A DNA stretch of 64,000 nt, taken from Nostoc spongiaeforme FACHB-130 (GTDB lineage Bacteria; Cyanobacteriota; Cyanobacteriia; Cyanobacteriales; Nostocaceae). The position numbers and the translations under genes were made by a program. Under the pieces are notes generated by a model. The model saw only the letters and a program-made list of their open reading frames with translations, ran no database searches and was not told the DNA's origin. The stretch spans positions 1 to 64,000 of the forward strand of contig NZ_JACJTB010000003.1 in assembly GCF_014698475.1 (NCBI RefSeq). Direction: 5' to 3'. Position 1 is the stretch's first letter; the number at the start of each line of letters is the position of its first letter. Shown one piece after another: positions 42,588 to 51,401 of this stretch.

Positions 42588-44687
42588 TCATAACTCAGCA
42601 TTTATGTATGATAATGCTTGCAACGCTGCTTGAATAATGGAATCATACTGTGGTTGAGTGACATCAACCTCTATTGCCGCTTCACGACTGATTCCCAATA
42701 AGCCAATTGTGCGTTCTGGCTGCATAACTAAGATTTTACCTTCAGGATTTTTGATTCTGAGTTCTGGGAAAGAATTATTTTGATAGATGCCACAAGTATA
42801 CTGCCGTTGATTGTGTTGAAATGTGGCTCGGAGTGGGTTTGGTAACGAGGTGTAAAAGATTTGAGATGAGGCTTTTGTTAATCTCACGCCGACTAATTCT
42901 AACTCGATGGTAGTATTGCCGTTAAAAGTGTTTTCGCGTAACTTGTAAGCAATATCAACTCGTTGTGGTAGAGGATAATAATCACGCCAACGCCAAGCGA
43001 TCGCCTTAATTGTATATTGCTTGTTATCAATAGTTTGCGCTAATGTCGCTTTAATATGACCTTTGCCGATGGTTTGCTGTTCGATAACTTGGACGTTTGG
43101 TGTCCAAAAAACTGGATCGGGGTTATCGATACCGCAAGGATGCAACGCATTTAATTGCTGGAAAAGTTGGTGATTGATTTGATTAAAGTTGGCTTGAGCA
43201 TCAATTTTGAGCAGTGGTTTGAGGTGTTGCGGTTCTAGACACTGGTTAGCAAAATCAATTAAACGCGATCGCACCAATTCTAAATTTTCTGCTGGTAAAG
43301 AAAATCCACCCGCCGCTTTGTGACCGCCGAATTTACCTAACAAATCCCGACAATATTCCAAGGCTTCAAACACATGAAACTCAGGGATTCCCCGCGCCGA
43401 ACCACGGATATGTGTTTCATCTTCATAAGTCCCAATAAATACAGGTACACCATAACGTTCCACCAAGCGAGAGGCGACAATCCCAATTACACCATGATGC
43501 CATTCAGATTGGATAACTACTAACACTCGGTCTTGTGGTAAAGAGGCGATAAATTCTGATTCTACATAAGCGATCGCTTCTTGTTCAATTTCCTCGCACA
43601 TTTGCTGACGACTGGTGTTGGTTTGCTCACACTGCATTGCTCTTGTCAGTGCAACTCCCATATCATCGGTAGTCAGCAAATCAATCACCGTCTGCGGATC
43701 ACCAATGCGTCCAACTGCATTAATCCGGGGGCCGAGACGAAAGCCGATATCTTCTGGTTTGAGTGACTTAGAAGAATTTTTCTCCCCTGCCCCCCTGCCC
43801 CCCTGCCTCCCTGCCTCCTTCGCTTGCACTCCGGCGATTTGAATTAATGCTTGTACTCCTGGTAACTTAGATTTAGGCAAATGCTTCAAACCGCGTTTTA
43901 CCCAACGGCGATTTACACCAGTTAAAGGCGCTAAATCTGCAATGGTTCCTAGGGTGAATAATTCTAGCATTGGCTGAATTAAACCTTTTGTTTCGCCTAG
44001 CTGTTGTGCAAGACAAACTGCCAGAATATAGGCTACACCCACACCAGCCACACCACGATAAGGTGAAGATTCGGCGATGAGTTTGGGGTTGAGGATAGCA
44101 TCGGCTGGGGGTAATTGTTGCGGGATGTCGTGGTGGTCGGTGACAATAACTTTTACGCCGAGTTCTCTAGCTCTAGCGATGGGTTCATAAGCAGATATCC
44201 CATTATCAACGGTGAGAATGAGTTTGACACCTTCGCTGTGAAATTCTTCAACGATGCGTTTGTTGATACCGTAACCTTCGTGCATCCGACTAGGGATAGC
44301 ATAATCTACCTGTGCGCCCAAAGCTCGGAGACTCCGCAATAATAATGCAGTGCTAGTCATACCATCTGCATCATAGTCGCCACAGATAGCGATTTTACTT
44401 TGAGATGCGATCGCCTCGTGCAGTAATTCCACACTCATCGCCAAATCAGGAAACTCTTCTAAAGGCGGAGGTAAAACTATTGATTCTGGTTCTAAAAATG
44501 CTTGTGCTTGTGCTGGTGTTTCAATGCCACGATTAATTAATAACTGGCTGATGATGGGAGAAAGATTGATAGAAACTGCCAGTTTTTCAGCTAAATCTGT
44601 TTTTTGTGGGTAAATTTGCCAACGCTGATTCGGTAAGCGCCTGCGAATTTGTGAACGTTCAGGTAAAGGTCGGTTCAGCACAATCAA
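42588..44687 (-). CDS. recJ: Single-stranded-DNA-specific exonuclease RecJ
   Basis: This 699-residue protein (start TTG 44687 or GTG 44681) has the DHH phosphoesterase motifs: ICGDYDADGMTSTALLLR, LTVDNGISA, VTDHHDIP, and the DHHA1 part with GKFGGHKAAGGFSL. An OB-like domain follows. RecJ degrades ssDNA 5' to 3' in recombination and mismatch repair. An unusual insert AKEAGRQGGRGAGEKNSSKS sits between the DHH and DHHA1 parts (around residue 285-305), encoded by a C-rich tandem repeat (43787-43826), just before the conserved GFRLGPRINAVGR. It keeps the frame and lies where a loop is expected. Confidence 0.92.
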   Translation of the reverse strand: MIVLNRPLPERSQIRRRLPNQRWQIYPQKTDLAEKLAVSINLSPIISQLLINRGIETPAQAQAFLEPESIVLPPPLEEFPDLAMSVELLHEAIASQSKIAICGDYDADGMTSTALLLRSLRALGAQVDYAIPSRMHEGYGINKRIVEEFHSEGVKLILTVDNGISAYEPIARARELGVKVIVTDHHDIPQQLPPADAILNPKLIAESSPYRGVAGVGVAYILAVCLAQQLGETKGLIQPMLELFTLGTIADLAPLTGVNRRWVKRGLKHLPKSKLPGVQALIQIAGVQAKEAGRQGGRGAGEKNSSKSLKPEDIGFRLGPRINAVGRIGDPQTVIDLLTTDDMGVALTRAMQCEQTNTSRQQMCEEIEQEAIAYVESEFIASLPQDRVLVVIQSEWHHGVIGIVASRLVERYGVPVFIGTYEDETHIRGSARGIPEFHVFEALEYCRDLLGKFGGHKAAGGFSLPAENLELVRSRLIDFANQCLEPQHLKPLLKIDAQANFNQINHQLFQQLNALHPCGIDNPDPVFWTPNVQVIEQQTIGKGHIKATLAQTIDNKQYTIKAIAWRWRDYYPLPQRVDIAYKLRENTFNGNTTIELELVGVRLTKASSQIFYTSLPNPLRATFQHNQRQYTCGIYQNNSFPELRIKNPEGKILVMQPERTIGLLGISREAAIEVDVTQPQYDSIIQAALQALSYINAEL

Positions 44688-44746
44688 AGCAAATATAATC
44701 GCAAAATCTATATTAGCGACTTATAAGCTTTTTTACTTTTTACTTT

Positions 44747-45472
44747 TTACTTTTTACTTCCGCGCCGCCACAAACGCAACATTTGATTGCTACCTTTGAG
44801 AAATTCCCAAGGTACATTGACAACTTCTGCGGCAATTCCCGCATGATTTAAATCATGAAGTAAATTATTTAACAAAGGATATGTTTGAGCATCTTTACCC
44901 TGCAAGGGGTAAATTCTGACTTCTTGAGAGCAAACTCGATAAAGTTCTAAAATTGTTTGCCAGTGAAAAGCATAATCCAAGCAGTCACTGTAGAGAAACA
45001 ACAAATTAGCACTTAATACCAAATCAAAGCTGCGATCGCCAAAGGGTAATTTTGGTAATACAGTGTGAATGTACCGTCCGGCTTGGCGACCATTGGGATA
45101 ATCTGCCAAAAATTTTTCTAATGCTATCTGGCGATATTCAGTTAACTTGGCAATATTTTGATAAAAATCCCAATTATAGTTATGGGTGACATCAACTAAT
45201 CTTTCCATAACATGAGCTAAATCGGCTTGTCCTTTAGCTTGCAAAGTTGTTGCATCGAAATTAAACACAATGTCACAAGCTACAGCATCAATACCCATTT
45301 GATGCAGTTCCGCCACAAAGGAAGCTGCGCCAGCCGGACAATCTAAAATTTTCGCTGTTTGCCACTGCGATAAATCTAGGTCAAAAAATTTCACATACTC
45401 CGATAAAGTACGACCCAGAAATACAATTCTATCCAGTTGGAGAGCATCATTTATGCTAGTGGCAAAGTTCAT
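44747..45472 (-). CDS. SAM-dependent methyltransferase-like protein
   Basis: This 241-residue protein has a class I methyltransferase fold. Motif I is KILDCPAGAASFVAELHQMG near residue 41, with the acidic motif II end AVACDIVFNFD, and LPFGDRSFDLVLSANLLFLY as the post-I/IV region. The Gly-rich loop is CPAGAASF, slightly atypical (usual GxGxG). The substrate cannot be predicted. It has no operon partner; a short tandem repeat and a dispersed repeat follow. Confidence 0.82.
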   Translation of the reverse strand: MNFATSINDALQLDRIVFLGRTLSEYVKFFDLDLSQWQTAKILDCPAGAASFVAELHQMGIDAVACDIVFNFDATTLQAKGQADLAHVMERLVDVTHNYNWDFYQNIAKLTEYRQIALEKFLADYPNGRQAGRYIHTVLPKLPFGDRSFDLVLSANLLFLYSDCLDYAFHWQTILELYRVCSQEVRIYPLQGKDAQTYPLLNNLLHDLNHAGIAAEVVNVPWEFLKGSNQMLRLWRRGSKK

Positions 45473-45489
45473 AATTTTGGCTGTTTATA

Positions 45490-45570
45490 GCAAAGTGCTG
45501 AGTGCTGAGTAAAAATGCTAGTCCCACTTTCATGCTTGGCGATGAAACTTGTTTCATCGGGACTGCCTTC
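45490..45570. repeat. Dispersed repeat with GATGAAAC palindrome, copy 2
   Basis: Inverted copy of 4956-5030. The core GATGAAACTTGTTTCATC is a perfect palindrome here; GAGTGCT-type units lie at its left end. Confidence 0.65.
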
Positions 45571-45578
45571 GACTACAC

Positions 45579-46892
45579 TTAATAATTTCTACTGGTAGTA
45601 GATAGTCCTTCAACTATTAAAGATGGGGTATAACAAGAACCATTCCAATCCGCATCATTACCTAATTCTACGACTTGTTTGAGGGCTGTGTAAACATTAC
45701 CCGCAACCATTGTGTCTTTCACACGGCCAGTAACTTGACCGTTCTGTACACGGTAGCCCAAATCAATATTGATGGAAAAATCTCCCGAAATCCCCCCACT
45801 ACCACCTAACATTTGATCAACAATTAGACCATTATCTAATTTGCGAATTAAATCTCGTAGTGGAGTTGTACTGGGTTGAATCAAGAAATTAAACAACCCA
45901 GGGGAAGGATAGCTACCTAAACCGGGACGAAAACCATTACCAGTGGAACCGCTACCGAGTTGACGGCCTGTGGTGCGATCGCCATAAAAATGCTGTAATA
46001 TACCATCTTTGACAAACACTAAAGCCTTTGTCGGCGTGCCTTCATCATCAAATGGGCAACTGTAAGGGCCTGCTTCCGGGTCTTGATAAAGTGTCAAACT
46101 AGGTGAAACCACTTGTTTACCCATCCGTTCCGCCCAAGGAGAAGCCGCTTCTAAGACACGTTTCCCGTTTAAAGCAGCTTGAGCAGTTCCCCACAGCATA
46201 TCAGCCGCTTTAGAAGTAAATAAAACCGGCACACGTCCATTAGGCGGTGCAACATTTTCTTGCGCCCAGACTAGCCTCTGTAAAATTTGATAAGCTAACT
46301 TTTCTGGGTCTAGGGTATTGCGTTGGGTTTGACCATCGGAAACACTTAAAAAATCATCACCCCGCACCCATTCGGCTGACATATAACAGCTAAGGGTAGT
46401 ATCAGTGTAGTGACAATCTAGACCTTGACTATTCACAAGTCTAGTAGTTTCCACATCACATTCCCAGTCACTATTACATAGTACATCTGGGTAAGTATTG
46501 CGGATAATGGCGATCGCTTCTTTGCCCCAGTTGACTAAAACTTCTATTGGTACACTTTTCCCCACATCTGGGTAAGCAGGCTTCGAGTTAGTTACTAACT
46601 CGATTGTTTCCGGTTGATTTAGTTCACTCAAAGCCAAAGCCCGTTCTACCATAGCCTGTGGCGACACATCACCATAAGCTACCGTCAGTCCAGGGCGACC
46701 ATTGCGCCATAACCGCAGCGTTGTACCTTCAGATTGGCTGGTTTCTAGCTGTTTGAGTCGGTTAGCCTCAAAAAATACCGGACGAGAAAGCGAGTGCGAC
46801 TGATACACCTCAGCGGCTTCCGCTCCCGATTTGATGGCTAGTTCCAGCAGCTGTTCTGCTAGTGTATCGTGTGAGAAATTTTCAGAACCCAT
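45579..46892 (-). CDS. TldD/PmbA (TldE) family metalloprotease-like protein
   Basis: This 437-residue protein has the PmbA/TldE layout: N-terminal LAIKSGAEAAEVYQSHSLSR, central SPWAERMGKQVVSPSLTLYQ and FDDEGTPTKALVFVKDG, and the C-terminal GSGGISGDFSINIDLGYRVQ with NGQVTGRVKDTMVAGNVY. There is no HExxxH zinc motif, so it is the non-catalytic TldE-type partner. TldD/TldE heterodimers degrade unfolded peptides and mature some RiPPs. No TldD is in this window. Single gene. Confidence 0.88.
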   Translation of the reverse strand: MGSENFSHDTLAEQLLELAIKSGAEAAEVYQSHSLSRPVFFEANRLKQLETSQSEGTTLRLWRNGRPGLTVAYGDVSPQAMVERALALSELNQPETIELVTNSKPAYPDVGKSVPIEVLVNWGKEAIAIIRNTYPDVLCNSDWECDVETTRLVNSQGLDCHYTDTTLSCYMSAEWVRGDDFLSVSDGQTQRNTLDPEKLAYQILQRLVWAQENVAPPNGRVPVLFTSKAADMLWGTAQAALNGKRVLEAASPWAERMGKQVVSPSLTLYQDPEAGPYSCPFDDEGTPTKALVFVKDGILQHFYGDRTTGRQLGSGSTGNGFRPGLGSYPSPGLFNFLIQPSTTPLRDLIRKLDNGLIVDQMLGGSGGISGDFSINIDLGYRVQNGQVTGRVKDTMVAGNVYTALKQVVELGNDADWNGSCYTPSLIVEGLSTTSRNY

Positions 46893-46936
46893 GACCCTTG
46901 GTGAATTGTGGATTTCGGATTTTGAACTGCAAGCAA

Positions 46937-47033
46937 ACGCAGATAATTATCCCAAATCATTGGTGCATATCCGCGCAAATCAGCAATTTGCTTTTGACAA
47001 CGGAGATGGACGCAGATAATTATCCCAAATCAT
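46937..47033. repeat. Pair of 24-bp direct repeats
   Basis: The sequence ACGCAGATAATTATCCCAAA and the next four bases occur at 46937-46960 and 47010-47033, 73 bp apart. They lie in the 342-bp gap between the PmbA and Tab2-type genes, together with a GGGAGTA tandem repeat (47108-47135). No gene is seen there. Confidence 0.65.
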
Positions 47034-47234
47034 GGGCATCTATCAGCGTGCCATCAATGCAGAGAATTCCCAACAAATCATCGGTATGTATCAGTTTGTA
47101 CTTAGAGGCTAGGGAGTAGGGAGTAGGGAGTAGGGAATAGGGGAAGAAGGAACAGAAAAAGGTAGGGATTTTTCCCTATATGCCGTTTTATCTTGGATTC
47201 CCTACTCCCCACTCACCACTCCCCATTCCCTCAT

Positions 47235-48098
47235 TCACAGCAAATTCATCTCTTGCAACAGCCAAAACCCAGCAAAAGATTCTGCTTGAGGACTTGACTG
47301 TATACCAATAAAATGTACTCCATTGGCTTTTTGTGTCGCTTCGGCAAAACCTTGGGTTTCCGCTAAGATTTTGGGATTTTTGATATTTGCCAAAATCCAA
47401 CTTTCCGTAGCGCCAGTTTCTAAAATCAACCTTGTACCAGCACTATCATCAACTCTTAAAAACGCTAACTCTAAACCAGACATCCAGCCTGCTAAAGGTA
47501 AAGCCCTGGGTGAGAAAATTAAAACTCCCGGAATGCGCGTTTCTGGGGATAATTGCGCCATTTCTAGGGGGAAAGCTTCACCAAAACCAATATCCCATTC
47601 TGGCATTTCTGCTAATTCCGCCGCCGATAAGCTGACAAACACCCACTGCTGTCCTTCTAAAGCATCAGGTAAACGCTGAGGTAAAGGACTGTCTAAACGC
47701 ACAGAAGGGTTCGTTCCGCCTTGATAACCTGGTTCTTGAGGGTAAACTTCCGCCATCCGTTGTTGTAGCCATTGGTTCAGCAACAACGTGCGCCGACTGG
47801 GTTGGGCTGGAATACCCAAATCTTGGCAGGCTTTCGTAATCATATTGTTCATTTGGCGGCGGAAAAAGCGGACTTTTATAGGCGCTTTTCCGGCTTTATC
47901 AATGGCTTCCTGCAACGCTGTCCGCAACCAGCCCGAATTGACTTGGGTGCTAGGACAATATTGAGCGTAGCGAAATAACGAATCTGTTTGCGTCCGAATA
48001 TCCAAGGGACTTTCACAGATGACAACTTCCCAAACTTTTTTTTGATTTTCATCCAAAATTGGACGAGAGTAAAAATCGAGTTCCCAAATACTGCCCAT
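47235..48098 (-). CDS. Tab2/Atab2-family RNA-binding protein (DUF1092)
   Basis: This 287-residue protein matches the Tab2 family: IWELDFYSRPILDENQKKVW at the N-terminus, FRYAQYCPSTQVNSGWLRTA, FFRRQMNNMITKACQDLGIP, and the end ATQKANGVHFIGIQSSPQAE. In algae and plants, Tab2/ATAB2 binds the psaB (and psbA) leader and activates translation of photosystem proteins; the cyanobacterial protein is the presumed ancestor. Single gene. Confidence 0.9.
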   Translation of the reverse strand: MGSIWELDFYSRPILDENQKKVWEVVICESPLDIRTQTDSLFRYAQYCPSTQVNSGWLRTALQEAIDKAGKAPIKVRFFRRQMNNMITKACQDLGIPAQPSRRTLLLNQWLQQRMAEVYPQEPGYQGGTNPSVRLDSPLPQRLPDALEGQQWVFVSLSAAELAEMPEWDIGFGEAFPLEMAQLSPETRIPGVLIFSPRALPLAGWMSGLELAFLRVDDSAGTRLILETGATESWILANIKNPKILAETQGFAEATQKANGVHFIGIQSSPQAESFAGFWLLQEMNLL

Positions 48099-48480
48099 GT
48101 TATGCCGTCAAAATCTGGCGAGTTTATATTTTGCTTATATCTTGATCATACGAGGCTTAGGGCAGTAAGGAGTATTCCCGAATTTTTCACGTATGGGTAG
48201 CGGGTGTGGGGAGAGAGGGGAGTGTGGGGAGAGAGAGCAATCCAGGTATTATGGTCTGATTAGTTGAGCTAAGAAGATGAGGTTAAAGCGATCGCTCGGA
48301 AAAATTGTCATAACTTAACATTTTAGAAAATTCTCCGTAAATAAATCTTGACTATAAATTGTCTTCTTATCAGTAATATCACGGAAGGCTGAATTATCAA
48401 GCTAAAGCTATCTTGTACCGGAAATATACGGTCATTTCCGTGTATTGACTGATTCCTACAACAATAGTCAAGGTACATCT

Positions 48481-49488
48481 ATGAGTTTCACCACAACTAA
48501 GAACACTGCAATTAGTGAACTATTAAGAACGGAAAGTGCAAATAGAGATATTGATTGGCTTAAAGATAGTTTAAATGCAGCAATAGAATTAGAGTTAGCA
48601 ACTTTACCCCCGTATCTTTGCGCGTGGTGGTCAATTAAAGATGACAATGAAACTGCTGCTAAGTTAATTCGTACTGTGCTGATGGAAGAAATGCTGCACA
48701 TGGGATTAGTTGCTAATATGCTGACAACTATCGGTGGTACACCGAAAATCAACAGTGTATTACCAAGCTATCCCGGTAATTTACCAGGAGGTATCAGACC
48801 TCAATTAACAGTATATTTAGCAGGTTTAAGTAAAACTTATTTAGACGAAGTTTGTAAGCAAATTGAATATCCTGAAAGTGGGCCAATTGCTTTCTTTGCT
48901 GGTGAAACTTACCCTACTATTGGCGCTTTTTATGATGCTGTTCTTGTAGCATTTCAAGAACTCAAACCAGCAATGTCTGGCACTAATCAGCTAACTGATG
49001 ATTCAGTCGGCGGACATAAGTTATATGCTATCAATACACTAGCTGATGTCGAAAAAGCAATTACAGAAATTAAGGTGCAAGGAGAAGGAACTTCCCTGTC
49101 GCCAGATGCAGAAGGATTTGGTGGTGAACTTGCCCATTATTATAAATTTGATGAAATTTCTCATGGTCGGAAATTAATTCAAGTCGATGGTGTTTGGCGA
49201 TATGCAGGTGAGGTTGTACCATTTCCTGAAACATATCCAATGGCACAAGTTCCTGAAGGTGGTTGGCAAAATCCATCACCAGAAGTCAGCGCACTGTTAA
49301 ATCAATTTAATAGTGCTTTTAAAGCAGTTTTAGATGAACTTGAACTAGCTTGGACTACTGGCAATAAAGATAAACTTAGTAGTGCAATTGGATTGATGTT
49401 TAGTTTGAAAGCACCTGCTATTCAACTTATGCAAATTCCTTTACCTGATGGTAGTGGTAATTATGGCCCAGATTTTCTAATTTATTAA
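48481..49488 (+). CDS. Ferritin-like (VioB-type iminophenyl-pyruvate dimer synthase-like) protein
   Basis: I chose ATG 48481; a TTG at 48445 is in frame. The 335-residue product has a ferritin-like domain with iron-ligand-type helices: AIELELATLPPYLCAWWSIK, then RTVLMEEMLHMGLVANMLTT, and FGGELAHYYKFDEISHGRKL later. This arrangement is that of the PF12902 domain, found alone or at the end of VioB (violacein pathway). Without other violacein genes, it is not a violacein enzyme; its substrate is unknown. The upstream 380 bp (48099-48480) contain a repeat piece (48173-48199) and no other gene. Confidence 0.83.
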   Translation: MSFTTTKNTAISELLRTESANRDIDWLKDSLNAAIELELATLPPYLCAWWSIKDDNETAAKLIRTVLMEEMLHMGLVANMLTTIGGTPKINSVLPSYPGNLPGGIRPQLTVYLAGLSKTYLDEVCKQIEYPESGPIAFFAGETYPTIGAFYDAVLVAFQELKPAMSGTNQLTDDSVGGHKLYAINTLADVEKAITEIKVQGEGTSLSPDAEGFGGELAHYYKFDEISHGRKLIQVDGVWRYAGEVVPFPETYPMAQVPEGGWQNPSPEVSALLNQFNSAFKAVLDELELAWTTGNKDKLSSAIGLMFSLKAPAIQLMQIPLPDGSGNYGPDFLIY

Positions 49489-49573
49489 CATTTAGACATC
49501 AAAATCTGGTAACACACAATTAAGGCATGATTTTCGTTGGATGGGTGATGAAACCCATCCTTATTTTTTCGGA

Positions 49574-51151
49574 CTATTCACGATCAGGAACTGCGGGTTT
49601 TTTCCCGGAATTACGCACATTGACAACCTTACTCAGTAAATCGAACCAAAAAGGCGCACCCATTGAAATGGCAATTCCACTGATAAACCAGCCTGCAACC
49701 ATTGTGAAATAGTTTGGGATGAGGGAAGTGGTAGATTGATTATTTCCCGTGGCTTTTGGTAGTTGTTGGTTGAGGTTGACTTGGTTCCAGCCAATTGGGA
49801 GAGAAATATCTGTCAAAACTTGGTCGGTTGCTTCTTTGAGTTGTTTTAAATTTTGAGATGTATTAGTTTCGACTATTTGACCAGCACTATTGACAATTGC
49901 TGTGCGAATAGCTGTATCTTTCGATAGTCTGCTGACAATATGGAATGTATCTGCGTTGGCAATAATAGCGATCGCAAAACCAATTAGCAACGCTACACCT
50001 TTGGCATTCCGCTTGTAAACACCAGAGGCGCGTTCCATTGAGTTATTGAAGGTTTGCTCAATTTCGCGGCGTAATATATTAACGCCATCCTCTGTGGATT
50101 TGGCTTTAAGTTGAGCGCGTTTGGCTAATGTCGCCATATTACCCACTACCGATGGCGGTAGTTTTTGACTGAACTGTTCTAATCTTTGGCTGAGATATTG
50201 AAATGTTTGGTATGCTTCGCTATCTTGATCTTGAAACTCCTTGATAAACTCTTGTTGAACGTCACTACCAACACTAATTAACTGTACAACTTCGTTAATC
50301 CCAGGGCGTAATCCTTTTAAGCAAATTGTCTGTTCAATATCATCAAAAGTATCTGCTCTTAAAATTTTTAACCGCTCAAGAGCATTGTTTAATAATTCAT
50401 GTTCTGGCATATCAGCAGCAAAACATCCGATATATCTATCGACACTTTTAGCCATCCGATTTAGTCCAGTAGATAAATCTATTTTATCTTTCTGTAAATC
50501 AGCAATAATCTGTTTAAAACTTTCTGTCACAGTTTGATGAAATTCATCACGAGTATTTGCTAAAAACTGCTGAATATGAGCATCAGTATTATCTATCCTG
50601 GCTTCTATCCTAGATAAGATAATTTCAAATTCCGCTAATTGCTGATGTGTAAAATTTATCAGTCTTGATTCTGTTAACTTTTGGACTAACTTGGGTAAGC
50701 CTAATGTGTCCATTAAGGTTGTCGCAAATGTTTCTGCAGGGATGTAAGAAGGCGCACTATGTTTCTGCTTTCGCCCCTCATCTTTGCCATTTCTAACATA
50801 ACCAAAAATACTTTTCGTTCTCTTTTCTCCTGGTAGAGAAAACTTATTCAGAATAGAAGATAATAACCAAATAAACTTCCGTGGTAAAGTTGTTAAAAAT
50901 CCTTTAGCTTCTTGGTTAACACTTTGCAGCAAGGGATGATTATATAAGTCATTTACTAGTTGAATGACATTATCATCATCTGATTTACTGACATCACCTG
51001 CAATCAGAATTTCAATGGACTTTTTTAAGTGAACAGCCCGCCATTGTAAGACTGTAGTAATTAGTTCCTGGATTTCTGAAGCCAATAAGCTTAATATTAA
51101 GTAAATAAATACTAATCCAATTGTTATATCTAGTATAAAAGGTAGATTCAT
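49574..51151 (-). CDS. Large membrane-anchored coiled-coil protein of unknown function
   Basis: With the ATG at 51151 the product is 525 residues. The N-terminal helix LDITIGLVFIYLILSLLASE is a membrane anchor, followed by about 370 cytosolic residues, mostly helical (LAEFEIILSRIEARIDNTDA and onward), and two hydrophobic segments near 410-425 (GVALLIGFAIAIIANAD) and 495-515. I do not know a function; similar proteins occur in other bacteria with the same N-terminal segment. It is a single gene. Confidence 0.78.
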   Translation of the reverse strand: MNLPFILDITIGLVFIYLILSLLASEIQELITTVLQWRAVHLKKSIEILIAGDVSKSDDDNVIQLVNDLYNHPLLQSVNQEAKGFLTTLPRKFIWLLSSILNKFSLPGEKRTKSIFGYVRNGKDEGRKQKHSAPSYIPAETFATTLMDTLGLPKLVQKLTESRLINFTHQQLAEFEIILSRIEARIDNTDAHIQQFLANTRDEFHQTVTESFKQIIADLQKDKIDLSTGLNRMAKSVDRYIGCFAADMPEHELLNNALERLKILRADTFDDIEQTICLKGLRPGINEVVQLISVGSDVQQEFIKEFQDQDSEAYQTFQYLSQRLEQFSQKLPPSVVGNMATLAKRAQLKAKSTEDGVNILRREIEQTFNNSMERASGVYKRNAKGVALLIGFAIAIIANADTFHIVSRLSKDTAIRTAIVNSAGQIVETNTSQNLKQLKEATDQVLTDISLPIGWNQVNLNQQLPKATGNNQSTTSLIPNYFTMVAGWFISGIAISMGAPFWFDLLSKVVNVRNSGKKPAVPDRE

Positions 51152-51401
51152 CGACTGTTTCCCAACGAATAATACACACCTGGTTGGTAACAGTTGTATC
51201 ATTTTTATCAATCAATGAGTGTTAAATAAAATGAAAAATAATAGTAGGGTTGCTCAAAAAATTTATCGCTAATCAGAGAAAATTGAGTTAACCTGGGAAT
51301 CTAGTAATTGTAAAAACAAATTTTGTAACAGGGTGCAACATTAGAGATGCGCTTTGGTCTCTATGCAGTCAAACTAGCAAGTAAAATGATGATCGTAGAA
51401 T

